This document shows positions 16,775-25,061 of a DNA stretch of 64,000 nucleotides, piece by piece. The position numbers and the translations under genes were made by a program. Under the pieces are notes generated by a model. It did not search any database. It was given only the letters and a program-made list of their open reading frames with translations, and was not told the origin of the DNA. The stretch is from Rhizobium sp. NFR07 (GTDB taxonomy: Bacteria > Pseudomonadota > Alphaproteobacteria > Rhizobiales > Rhizobiaceae). Position 1 is the first letter of the stretch; each line of letters starts with the position of its first letter. The stretch lies in NCBI RefSeq assembly GCF_900111905.1, contig NZ_FOKM01000008.1:186001-250000 (forward strand). Reading direction: 5' to 3'.

Positions 16775-17710
16775 CTAGCTGGCCTCCCGCATCGCCTGTC
16801 TGTTCTCTTCTACCTTGAGCGTTTGGACGCGCTTGGCGAGCCAATCGACGACGACGCGCACCTTGTTGCTGAGGTGCCGGGTCTGCGGATAGACGATGTA
16901 GAGCGGAAATGATTCACAGGTCCAATCGGACAGTATCGGCACAAGCCTGCCTTTCTCGACCGGCTCCTTCGCCATGAACCGCGGCACCTGTGCAATCCCG
17001 ATGCCCGCCATGGCGGCGTCGAGATAGGAGCGGGCATCGTTGACGGAGATGACATAGTTCGGGTCGATCTCGATCTCTTCATCGCCTCTCTTGAAATTCA
17101 TCGGCATGATTCGTCCTGACGGCGCCTGCAGATAGCCGACACAGAAATGGTCGCCCCTGATTTCCTCCGGATGTGCCGGCTCGCCAAATTTTTCCAGATA
17201 TCGCGGCGCGGCATAGGCCTGCATGCCGATTTCGCCCACCTTCCTGGCTATCAGCGACTGGTCCGTCGGCGTGCCGCCGCGCAGTGCGCAATCGACGTTC
17301 TCGGCGATGTAGTCCACCAGCCGGTCGCCGACACCGATATCGAGCTTGATCTGCGGATAACGTTCGTGAAACTCGCACAGATGCGGGATGATGATGAGGT
17401 CGGCGAAGGCGCCTGCCATCTCGACGCGCACCCGCCCGCTGGGCTGGGTCTGAGAGTTGGACATGCTGCCGTCGAGTTCGGCGATCTCGCCCAGGATCTG
17501 GATGGCGCGCTCGTAATAGAGAGCGCCATCGGTGGTCACCATGACCCGCCGCGTCGTGCGGTTGAGCAGCGTCGTATGCAGGTGCGCTTCCAGCGCCTGC
17601 ACCATGTTTGTCACGGTTGTCTTGGGGATGTTCAGCGTCGTTGCAGCCCGGGTGAAATTGCCCGTCTCCACGACCCTGACGAATACCCGCATTGCCGACA
17701 ACTGGTCCAT
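16775..17710 (-). CDS. LysR-family transcriptional regulator
   Basis: A 311-residue regulator. The N-terminal winged helix (residues 1-60) contains the LysR pattern FVRVVETGNFTRAATTLNIPKTTVTNMVQALE; the rest is the periplasmic-binding-like effector domain, ending in a charged tail. GGAGCTTGCC before ATG 17710 sets the start; the open frame reaching 17914 is not used. It is divergent from the degenerate hydrolase and the RND efflux genes, the standard position for an efflux regulator. A perfect palindrome lies in the shared 139-base gap. The inducer is unknown. Confidence 0.9.
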   Translation of the reverse strand: MDQLSAMRVFVRVVETGNFTRAATTLNIPKTTVTNMVQALEAHLHTTLLNRTTRRVMVTTDGALYYERAIQILGEIAELDGSMSNSQTQPSGRVRVEMAGAFADLIIIPHLCEFHERYPQIKLDIGVGDRLVDYIAENVDCALRGGTPTDQSLIARKVGEIGMQAYAAPRYLEKFGEPAHPEEIRGDHFCVGYLQAPSGRIMPMNFKRGDEEIEIDPNYVISVNDARSYLDAAMAGIGIAQVPRFMAKEPVEKGRLVPILSDWTCESFPLYIVYPQTRHLSNKVRVVVDWLAKRVQTLKVEENRQAMREAS

Positions 17711-17798
17711 GGCAAGCTCCTTGCGATGCGATTGTCCCGAAAAATGGAAAAGTGTTGCCGATCGGAGCGTATTGCGCTTGCGATCCCGAACAATAATA

Positions 17799-17809
17799 TC
17801 TGAATCAGA
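17799..17809. promoter_or_regulatory. palindrome TCTGAATCAGA in the LysR divergent promoter
   Basis: An 11-bp perfect dyad in the 139-base gap between the LysR gene (start 17710) and the divergent hydrolase-like gene (start 17850), within an A/T-rich stretch. A LysR operator is the natural reading, but an 11-bp dyad can arise by chance. Confidence 0.35.
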
Positions 17810-17849
17810 ATTTGCCGCAAGACCTGTGGCGGAACGGAAAGTTTTTGTA

Positions 17850-18647
17850 ATGGCGCTGCGCTGGGAAACACTGGAGATCGACGGGCCATGGAAGGCCGCG
17901 ATACCCGTGCGCATCCATCGCGCGCATGTTCAGGATGCCAAGCCGCCTGTCGTCCTCTACCTCAAGGGCGATGCGTTCCAGGATCCAGGTCAGGGCGTCA
18001 CGCAGTCGCCTGTCGTGCAGGCATTTGAGGATGCCGGTGCCGTGGTCGTCGAGGCCGACTACGGCCGTGTGTCGCAGAATGTCTTTCCAAAGGCGATGGA
18101 ATGCGCCTTCATGGCCCTTTACGGGCTGAATGCCAAGTTGAAGCAGTTCGGCAGCGGCAAGTCGCTCCTTCTGATTGCCGGCGATGAAGCCGGTGGCAAT
18201 GTGGCCGCCGGTGCCGCGCTGAAGGCGAGGGACCAGATGCCCGGGCAGCTTGCCGGCCAGGTGCTGCTCTCGCCGATGATCGACCCGCTGATGACATCGG
18301 CTTCGATTCGCCGGGCGGACGAGATCGGCATGCGCGAAAAGTGGTCGGACGGCTGGAGCCGTTATCTCGGCACCGCCTGTGTGATGCAGCATCCCTATGC
18401 TGCGCCGTGCCTATGCTCGAGATTGTCCGGCCTGGCGCCTGCACTCGTGGTGACGTCTGAAGACGATCCGCTACGCGACGAGGTTGTCGGATATGCAAAC
18501 CGCCTGCGGGAATCCGGCGTGGCGGTGCGCCAGCGCATCTTTTCGGCCGAATGCGGCTGGACGGATGTCTACCGTCAGGGTGTCGGCAGATGGCTGCCCT
18601 CTCTCTGTTCGGAATTCAGGGAATTCGTGGCCGGGTTACGATTGTAA
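17850..18647 (+). CDS. alpha/beta-hydrolase-fold protein lacking the catalytic residues
   Basis: A 265-residue protein that follows the hormone-sensitive-lipase/acetyl-esterase pattern. The HGGG oxyanion motif position reads LKGDAF, and the nucleophile elbow GDSAGG is GDEAGGN with Glu113 in place of Ser. The acid residue region SEDDPLRDE is present, and the usual HGF histidine position reads ECGWTD. It is probably a pseudo-enzyme with a binding or regulatory role, because all three functional sites are altered while the reading frame is intact. The frame upstream to 17532 belongs to the LysR gene region, so ATG 17850 is used. It lies between a LysR gene and an RND pump, probably in the pump operon. 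Confidence 0.8.
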   Translation: MALRWETLEIDGPWKAAIPVRIHRAHVQDAKPPVVLYLKGDAFQDPGQGVTQSPVVQAFEDAGAVVVEADYGRVSQNVFPKAMECAFMALYGLNAKLKQFGSGKSLLLIAGDEAGGNVAAGAALKARDQMPGQLAGQVLLSPMIDPLMTSASIRRADEIGMREKWSDGWSRYLGTACVMQHPYAAPCLCSRLSGLAPALVVTSEDDPLRDEVVGYANRLRESGVAVRQRIFSAECGWTDVYRQGVGRWLPSLCSEFREFVAGLRL

Positions 18648-18894
18648 TACGAAGGCTTCGAAGTCGGATACATCTGCAACTACAGGATCATAACCAGTTC
18701 ACAGGGAGCAGTTGTATGGTCTGTGATGAGAAAGTTTGACGGGGATTCGGGAAGACGGGGCGGTAAAAGGCATCCGCAGGTGCGGCAGCTTCACTCGGTC
18801 TTCCCCGGCGAACCACTGCCAACAATGCGTTTGAGCATATTGCGTTTCTGAATTGAGCCAATCGGCGGGCGATAGACCGCCAGGAGAGAACAAC

Positions 18895-20079
18895 ATGACT
18901 GCGAAATCTAACCGCTGGGCCCTGTGGGGCGCCGGCCTGGCTACGTCTGTGCTCATCGTGGGCGCAGGGATCTATCTGGATCTGCCGCAAGGCGCCAATG
19001 CGGCTTCCTCGCCGGAAGCGGCTGCCCCGGCTGCAATTCCCGTGACCGTCGCCATCATCCAGCCGCGCAGCGTCGCGACCTGGCAGGAATTTTCCGGCCG
19101 ACTCGAAGCCGTCGACCGGGTCGATGTGCGCACCAGAGTGGCCGGCGCCGTGCAATCGGTGCATTTCCGTGAAGGCGGATTGGTCAAGGCCGGTGATCTC
19201 CTCGTGACGATCGATCCGGAGCCCTTCAAGGCGGCTCTTGCCGAAGCCCAGGGCCTGGTTGCTTCCGCGGAGGCCAAGCTCGAATATGCCGAGACGGAAC
19301 TCGAGCGTGGCCGCACTCTTCTTGCCCGCAACACCATCCCGCAGAGCGATCTGTCCCAGCGCCAGAGCAATCAGCGCGAAGCAGTCGCAAACCTGCAGTC
19401 GGCCAAGGCCGGCCTGAGGGTGGCTGAACTCAACCTCGGCTACACCGAAATCCGGGCACCGATTGCCGGTCGTGTCGGCAGGATCGAAGTCACCATCGGC
19501 AATCTGGTGGCCGCGGGCTCCTCATCGGCGCCTCTGACCACGCTGGTATCTTCTGATCCGATCTATGCGAGCTTCGACGCCAGTGAAGAGCTCGTCACCC
19601 GTACGCTCGCCGAGCTTCCGCTCGACAACGGCCAGCCGGCGATCGAGCATGTGCCTGTCGAGATCGCAACGCTCGCTTCGGGGTCGGCGCTCATCAAGGG
19701 GCATCTCCAGCTCATCGACAACCAGGTCAATGCCGGAACCGGCACGATCCGGGTGAGGGCGGTATTCGACAATCCGGGTGGCCGCATGATTCCGGGCCAG
19801 TTCGTCCGTGTGCGAATGGGTGAGCCTGAGCCGATGAGCCGCATGCTGGTGAGCGAACGCGCCCTCGGCAACGACCAGGACAAGAAGTTCGTCCTGGTCG
19901 TCGATGACGCCAACAAGGTCACCTATCGCCCGGTCGACCTTGGCGAGGCGGTTGACGGCATGCGGATCGTCGAAAAGGGACTGAATCCCGGCGACCGCGT
20001 CATCGTCAACGGTTTGCAGCGTGTCCGCCCCGGCGCCGTGGTCGACCCGCAAGACGAAGCGAAGGTCGCCGCCAAGTAA
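18895..20079 (+). CDS. RND efflux periplasmic adaptor (membrane fusion protein)
   Basis: A 394-residue adaptor of the AcrA/MexE type. It has an N-terminal hydrophobic signal-anchor (residues 8-30), a barrel-sandwich half starting VDVRTRVAGAVQSVHFREGG, and a helical hairpin with Ala/Glu heptads (LAEAQGLVASAEAKLEYAE). The second lipoyl half is YTEIRAPIAGRVGR, followed by the beta-barrel and membrane-proximal domains. No lipobox is seen, so it is probably held by the N-terminal helix. AGGAGA precedes ATG 18895. It links the RND pump encoded 137 bases downstream to an outer-membrane channel; no TolC-type gene is in the window. Confidence 0.93.
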   Translation: MTAKSNRWALWGAGLATSVLIVGAGIYLDLPQGANAASSPEAAAPAAIPVTVAIIQPRSVATWQEFSGRLEAVDRVDVRTRVAGAVQSVHFREGGLVKAGDLLVTIDPEPFKAALAEAQGLVASAEAKLEYAETELERGRTLLARNTIPQSDLSQRQSNQREAVANLQSAKAGLRVAELNLGYTEIRAPIAGRVGRIEVTIGNLVAAGSSSAPLTTLVSSDPIYASFDASEELVTRTLAELPLDNGQPAIEHVPVEIATLASGSALIKGHLQLIDNQVNAGTGTIRVRAVFDNPGGRMIPGQFVRVRMGEPEPMSRMLVSERALGNDQDKKFVLVVDDANKVTYRPVDLGEAVDGMRIVEKGLNPGDRVIVNGLQRVRPGAVVDPQDEAKVAAK

Positions 20080-20102
20080 GATTGGCCGACTTTTGACTGA
20101 TT

Positions 20103-20122
20103 AGCCGGCCGGGAACCGGCCT
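20103..20122 (+). other. small hairpin between adaptor and pump genes
   Basis: GGCCGG (20107-20112), loop GAA, CCGGCC (20116-20121), with no T run. It lies in the 137-base gap of an otherwise co-directional pair. It could be a weak processing or attenuation element that lowers pump expression relative to adaptor; a G/C-rich chance dyad is equally possible. Confidence 0.25.
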
Positions 20123-20216
20123 CAATGGAAATCACTGATGTTCGCCCGTGGCCTTGTGCCGCGGGCGCAAGAGGGCTGTTGCCCGTTGGATTTTGCCCAG
20201 GAGAGAGGGCTTCAAG

Positions 20217-23200
20217 ATGAACATATCCCGTTTCTTTATCGACAGACCCGTGTTTGCGGGTGTCCTGTCCGTTCTGATCGTCGTCGCCGGCCTGCTTGGT
20301 CTGCGCGCATTGCCGATCTCGGAATATCCCAACGTCGTGCCGCCGTCGGTGGTGGTCAAGGCCACCTATCCGGGCGCCAACCCGACCGTCATCGCCGAGA
20401 CCGTCGCGACGCCTCTGGAAGAGCAGATCAACGGCGTCGAGGACATGCTCTACATGTCCAGCCAGGCGACGTCCGACGGCGTGATGACGCTGACCGTAAC
20501 CTTCAAGCTGGGTACCGATCCCGACAAGGCGCAGCAGCTGGTGCAGAACCGGGTGTCGCAGGCCGAGCCGAGATTGCCGGAAGAAGTACGCGCGCTCGGC
20601 ATCACGACGGTGAAAAGCTCGCCGGACTTCATCATGGTGGTCAACCTCGTCTCGAGCAACGACCGCTATGACCTGACATACCTGCGCAACTACGCGACCT
20701 TGAACATCAAGGACAGGCTCGCCCGTATCGAAGGTGTCGGCCAGGTGCAGATCTTCGGCGCCGGTGACTATTCCATGCGCGTCTGGATCGACCCGCAGAA
20801 GGCGGCGGCGCTTTCGCTGGCCGCCAGCGACATCACCAACGCGGTGCGTGCCCAGAACGTGCAGGCAGCTGCCGGTATCATCGGCGCTTCGCCGTCGGTG
20901 CCCGGCGTCGACCTGCAGCTGAACGTCAATGCTCAGGGCCGCCTGACGACGCCGGAGGAATTCGGCAACATCATCGTCAAGACCGGCGCCAACGGCGAAA
21001 TCACCCGCCTGCGCGACGTGGCCCGCATCGAACTCGGAGCAGCTGACTATTCGCTGCGTTCGCTTCTCGACGGCGAGCCTGCCGTCGCAATCCCGGTTCT
21101 CCAGGCACCCGGCTCGAACGCGATCGAGATCGCCGACGAAGTCGTCTCGACCATGGACGAGCTGCAGAAGGCCATGCCGGAAGGCGTGAAATACGAGATC
21201 GTCTATGACACGACGAAGTTCGTCCGGTCGTCGATCGAAAAGGTCGTCGATACGCTTCTGGAAGCCGTCGCGCTCGTCGTTCTCGTCGTCATCATCTTCC
21301 TGCAGACGTGGCGCGCCTCGATCATTCCGCTGATCGCGGTTCCGGTCTCGGTCATCGGCACGTTCGCGGTCATGTATGCCTTCGGCTTCTCGATCAACGC
21401 GCTGACATTGTTCGGCCTCGTGCTGGCGATCGGTATCGTCGTCGACGATGCGATCGTGGTGGTGGAGAACGTCGAGCGAAATATCGAGAACGGGCTCTCG
21501 CCGCGTGACGCGACTTATCGTGCAATGAAAGAAGTCTCAGGCCCGATCGTCGCCATCGCGCTCGTGCTGGTGGCCGTCTTCGTGCCGCTCGCCTTCATCT
21601 CCGGCCTGTCGGGCCAGTTCTATCGCCAGTTCGCGTTGACGATCGCCATCTCGACGGTCATTTCCGCGATCAACTCGCTGACGCTGTCGCCGGCGCTTGC
21701 GGCTCTTCTCCTGAAGGACCATCATGCTCCGAAGGACTGGCTGACCCGCGGCATGGACAAGGTACTCGGCTGGTTCTTCCGTGGCTTCAACCGTGGTTTC
21801 GGGGCCGCCGCAAACGGCTATGGCCGCGGCGTCGGCGGGCTGCTGTCGCGCAAGAGCATCGTCATGGTGATCTACCTGGCTCTGGTCGGCGCGACCTACG
21901 GCATGTTCAACATGGTGCCGGGCGGTTTCGTGCCGGCGCAGGACAAGCAGTACCTGATCGGCTTCGCACAGTTGCCTGACGGTGCAACGCTCGACCGGAC
22001 GGAAGACGTCATCAAGCGCATGAGCGATATCGCGCTGGAACAGCCGGGCGTCGAACATGCGATTGCCTTCCCGGGCCTGTCGATCAACGGCTTCACAATC
22101 GGCTCCAACTCCGGCATCGTCTTTGCGGTTCTGGATGACTTTGAAAACCGCAAGACGCCGGAGCTTTCGGGTGGTGCCATCGCCATGGCGCTGAACCAGA
22201 AATATGCCGGCATCCAGGATGCCTTCATCGCCATGTTCCCGCCGCCGCCGGTCAACGGCCTCGGCACGACGGGCGGCTTCAAGCTGCAGATCGAGGACCG
22301 TGCCGGCTACGGATACAAGACGCTCGATGAAGCCACCAAGGCTGTCATGGCGAAGGCCGCCACGGCTCCGGAGCTGACGGGTGTCTTCTCCAGCTTCCAG
22401 ATCAACGTGCCGCAGCTCTATGCGGATCTGGATCGTGCCCGCGCCGAACAGCTGGGCGTCTCCGTTACCGACGTCTTCGAAACGCTGCAGATCTATCTGG
22501 GATCGCTCTACGTGAACGATTTCAACGCCTTCGGCCGCACCTACAGCGTCCGTGTCCAGGCGGATGCGCAGTATCGAGCCAAGGCCGAGGATATCGGCAA
22601 TCTGAAGGTTCGTTCGCAGTCTGGCGAGATGATCCCGCTATCGGCGCTCCTCAAGGTCGATGCCTCGGCAGGCCCTGAGCGGACGACCCGTTACAACGGC
22701 TTCCTGTCGTCGGACATCAGTGGAGCGCCGGCACCGGGTTTCTCCTCCGGTCAAGCTGAGGCTGCGATCACCAAGATCCTGGCCGAGACCCTGCCGTCCG
22801 GTGTCGAATTCGAATGGACCGACCTGACCTATCAGCAGATCCTTGCGGGCAATTCGAGCATCATCGTCTTCCCGCTGGCCCTGCTGCTGGTCTACCTCGT
22901 GCTCGCCGCCCAGTATGAAAGCCTGACACTGCCGATCGCGATCATCATGATCGTGCCGATGGGCGTGCTGGCGGCTTTGACCGGTGTCTGGCTGACGGGA
23001 GGTGACAACAACATCTTCACCCAGATCGGGTTGGTGGTGTTGGTGGGGCTATCGGCGAAGAACGCGATCCTGATCGTCGAATTCGCCCGAGAGCTGGAAC
23101 TTGCCGGCCGCAAGCCCTTCGAGGCTGCGGTGGAAGCCAGCCGCCTGCGTCTGCGTCCGATCCTGATGACGTCGATGGCCTTCATCATGGGCGTTGTGCC

Positions 23201-23399
23201 GCTGGTCATCTCGACCGGTGCCGGTGCCGAGATGCGTGCCGCAATGGGCGTCGCCGTCTTCTCCGGCATGATCGGCGTCACCTTCTTCGGCATCTTCATG
23301 ACGCCCGTCTTCTACTTGCTGGCGCGATTGCTGACGGGCAACCGCCCGCTCGTGCATCACGGCAGCGAGGTTGCGCCCGCTCTCTCTCCAGCGGAATAG
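20217..23399 (+). CDS. RND multidrug efflux transporter, HAE1 family
   Basis: A 1060-residue inner-membrane proton-driven pump of the AcrB/MexF family, of normal length with 12 predicted helices and two large periplasmic loops. It opens with MNISRFFIDRPVFAGVLSVL. The proton-relay aspartates are in GIVVDDAIVVVEN (helix 4) and the partner lysine in LSAKNAILIVEFAREL (helix 10). The longer frame from 20148 lacks support; GAGAGAGG precedes ATG 20217. It forms a tripartite exporter with the adaptor upstream. A strong terminator follows at 23407. Substrates are typically hydrophobic antibiotics, dyes or plant phenolics; none can be named from sequence. Confidence 0.95.
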   Translation: MNISRFFIDRPVFAGVLSVLIVVAGLLGLRALPISEYPNVVPPSVVVKATYPGANPTVIAETVATPLEEQINGVEDMLYMSSQATSDGVMTLTVTFKLGTDPDKAQQLVQNRVSQAEPRLPEEVRALGITTVKSSPDFIMVVNLVSSNDRYDLTYLRNYATLNIKDRLARIEGVGQVQIFGAGDYSMRVWIDPQKAAALSLAASDITNAVRAQNVQAAAGIIGASPSVPGVDLQLNVNAQGRLTTPEEFGNIIVKTGANGEITRLRDVARIELGAADYSLRSLLDGEPAVAIPVLQAPGSNAIEIADEVVSTMDELQKAMPEGVKYEIVYDTTKFVRSSIEKVVDTLLEAVALVVLVVIIFLQTWRASIIPLIAVPVSVIGTFAVMYAFGFSINALTLFGLVLAIGIVVDDAIVVVENVERNIENGLSPRDATYRAMKEVSGPIVAIALVLVAVFVPLAFISGLSGQFYRQFALTIAISTVISAINSLTLSPALAALLLKDHHAPKDWLTRGMDKVLGWFFRGFNRGFGAAANGYGRGVGGLLSRKSIVMVIYLALVGATYGMFNMVPGGFVPAQDKQYLIGFAQLPDGATLDRTEDVIKRMSDIALEQPGVEHAIAFPGLSINGFTIGSNSGIVFAVLDDFENRKTPELSGGAIAMALNQKYAGIQDAFIAMFPPPPVNGLGTTGGFKLQIEDRAGYGYKTLDEATKAVMAKAATAPELTGVFSSFQINVPQLYADLDRARAEQLGVSVTDVFETLQIYLGSLYVNDFNAFGRTYSVRVQADAQYRAKAEDIGNLKVRSQSGEMIPLSALLKVDASAGPERTTRYNGFLSSDISGAPAPGFSSGQAEAAITKILAETLPSGVEFEWTDLTYQQILAGNSSIIVFPLALLLVYLVLAAQYESLTLPIAIIMIVPMGVLAALTGVWLTGGDNNIFTQIGLVVLVGLSAKNAILIVEFARELELAGRKPFEAAVEASRLRLRPILMTSMAFIMGVVPLVISTGAGAEMRAAMGVAVFSGMIGVTFFGIFMTPVFYLLARLLTGNRPLVHHGSEVAPALSPAE

Positions 23400-23406
23400 G
23401 GCGCAA

Positions 23407-23443
23407 TGCCGCGCGGGTGTTTCCCGGCCCGCGCGGCACTTTT
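23407..23443 (+). terminator. rho-independent terminator after the RND operon
   Basis: An 11-bp perfect G/C-rich stem, TGCCGCGCGGG (23407-23417) paired with CCCGCGCGGCA (23428-23438), a 10-base loop and then CTTTTCTT. It also lies just after the stop of the convergent SDR gene, so it may serve both. Confidence 0.8.
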
Positions 23444-23450
23444 CTTCATC

Positions 23451-24242
23451 TCATAATGCACCGCCGTCGATGACCAGCGTCTGAGCTGTCATGGCGGCGG
23501 AGGCGTTTGAGGCAAGGAACAGGCATGGGCCCACGAGGTCGGTTCCGTCGAGATTCCGCTTCAGGCACTGCCGGTCGATCATCGCCGCCATGCCTTCATC
23601 GCTCAGCCAAAGGCGCTTTTGCCGCTCCGTGACGATCATTCCCGGCAGGATTGCATTGGCCCTGATCCCATCCGGTCCGAGAGCGCCCGCGAGGCTTTTC
23701 GTCAACCCGATGATCCCAGCTTTGGCCGTCGTATAGGCCGGCATCCCTCCCATGTTGAGCAGGTAGGAAATCGACGAGAAGTTGACGATCGCGCCACGGC
23801 CTTCCTTCTTCATGAAGGGGGCTGCGGCCTGCGAAACGAAGAACATCTGCTTCAGGTTGATCGCCTGGCTCCTGTCCCAATAGTCTTCCGTCACATCCTC
23901 CAGATCATGCCGGTCGTCCCAGCCCGCATTGTTGATCAGCACGGTCAGTGATCCGAGGGCTGCGGCCGCGTCCCTTACGGCTGTTTGAGCCTCTGCGACG
24001 TCGGAGAGATCGGCACGGAAGAAGCGCGGTGCATGAACGTTGCCTGCTGCCAGTCTTTCGACCAGTGCCCGGCTCGGCTCTTCCGCGATATCGATGAATG
24101 CGACCTTGGCCCCCTGCCTGGCGAATCCTTCGACGAGATCGGCACCGATGCCGGAACCTCCGCCGGTGATGAGCACGCCTGTATCTTCAAGATCGGCGTG
24201 CCGTACGGATGGATATGTCAAATGCTCCTCCCAACGCTCCAT
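23451..24242 (-). CDS. short-chain dehydrogenase/reductase (SDR)
   Basis: A 263-residue NAD(P)-dependent oxidoreductase of classical SDR length. The Rossmann motif is TGGGSGIG (near residue 26), NNAG is in VLINNAGWDD, the active site is Ser in SSISY and Tyr-Lys in YTTAKAG, and a C-terminal DGGAL closes the fold. It resembles sugar or polyol dehydrogenases, but the substrate is not certain. The frame is open to 24413; I choose ATG 24242 because that leaves a normal N-terminal extension before the Rossmann strand, although the ribosome site is weak (GAAAG). It is divergent from a HAD phosphatase gene, suggesting a small carbohydrate pathway. Confidence 0.88.
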   Translation of the reverse strand: MERWEEHLTYPSVRHADLEDTGVLITGGGSGIGADLVEGFARQGAKVAFIDIAEEPSRALVERLAAGNVHAPRFFRADLSDVAEAQTAVRDAAAALGSLTVLINNAGWDDRHDLEDVTEDYWDRSQAINLKQMFFVSQAAAPFMKKEGRGAIVNFSSISYLLNMGGMPAYTTAKAGIIGLTKSLAGALGPDGIRANAILPGMIVTERQKRLWLSDEGMAAMIDRQCLKRNLDGTDLVGPCLFLASNASAAMTAQTLVIDGGAL

Positions 24243-24262
24243 TTCGGCTTTCGAACTTATTG

Positions 24263-24272
24263 TCACCGGTGA
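24263..24272. promoter_or_regulatory. palindrome TCACCGGTGA in the SDR/HAD divergent gap
   Basis: A perfect 10-bp palindrome 21 bases upstream of the SDR start codon and 87 bases upstream of the HAD start. A repressor site covering the SDR leader is possible, but there is no second copy to support it. Confidence 0.3.
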
Positions 24273-24358
24273 AAAAGTCACTCGAAGGTTTGCGCCTGCT
24301 GATATTGCGGGGTAGTCATGCACACCTGCCTTTGCCACTCGTTCCGAGAGGATCTCCC

Positions 24359-25054
24359 TTGTCGTCTTCGTCTTCCGCAAGCTCTGTCCTGCCAACCCCA
24401 GTCCTGCCGACAAAGGACTATGCCGCCTTCCTGTTCGACATGGACGGCACGATCCTGACCTCGACCGCCGCTGCCGAACGCGTCTGGGGGCGCTGGGCTG
24501 CCGAGAAGGGGCTGGACGTCGAAGCTTTTCTGCCGACCATGCATGGCCGCCGCGGGATCGACACGATCACGGATCTCGCCCTTCCCGGCGTCGATCCGGT
24601 CGTTGAGGCTGAAAAGATCCTGCAGGGTGAGATCGAGGATGTCGAAGGCGTGGTTGCCCTCGGCGGCGCGGCCGAATTCCTGGCAAGCCTGCCGCAGGAG
24701 CGCTGGGCGATCGTCACATCGTCGCCGCTGGAGCTTGCCAAGGCACGGCTCGCGGCCGCCGGCATCCCCATCCCGAAATATCTGGTCTCTGCCGAAGACG
24801 TGACGATCGGCAAGCCCAATCCCCAGGGTTACCGTCTCGGGGCCGAGCGTCTGGGCGCAAAGCCGGAAGATGTTCTTGTTTTTGAGGATGTCGTTGCCGG
24901 TATCAGGGCAGGTGAGGCGGCAGGTGCCGAGGTCATGGTCATCACCGCGACCCACAGCCATCCGATCGACGGCGGCCAGTACCGGATGGCCGATTACCAG
25001 ACCGTCGCCGCCCACGTGGGCGATGACGGCCGTTTGTCGATCCGCAGCAAATAG
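24359..25054 (+). CDS. HAD-superfamily sugar-phosphatase-like hydrolase
   Basis: A 231-residue phosphatase with motif I FDMDGTILTS (nucleophile Asp near residue 24), motif II TSSP, motif III Lys in IGKPNPQGY and motif IV VFEDVVAGI. The helical cap follows motif I, as in beta-phosphoglucomutase/sugar-phosphatase relatives. I place the start at TTG 24359 because GAGAGGA (24347-24353) is spaced correctly and no ATG lies between it and motif I. The open frame extends further left, but it has no ribosome site there and covers the SDR promoter. It is divergent from the SDR gene and convergent with the permease gene, seven bases apart. A sugar- or polyol-phosphate substrate is inferred. Confidence 0.87.
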   Translation: MSSSSSASSVLPTPVLPTKDYAAFLFDMDGTILTSTAAAERVWGRWAAEKGLDVEAFLPTMHGRRGIDTITDLALPGVDPVVEAEKILQGEIEDVEGVVALGGAAEFLASLPQERWAIVTSSPLELAKARLAAAGIPIPKYLVSAEDVTIGKPNPQGYRLGAERLGAKPEDVLVFEDVVAGIRAGEAAGAEVMVITATHSHPIDGGQYRMADYQTVAAHVGDDGRLSIRSK

Positions 25055-25061
25055 CAGCGCG

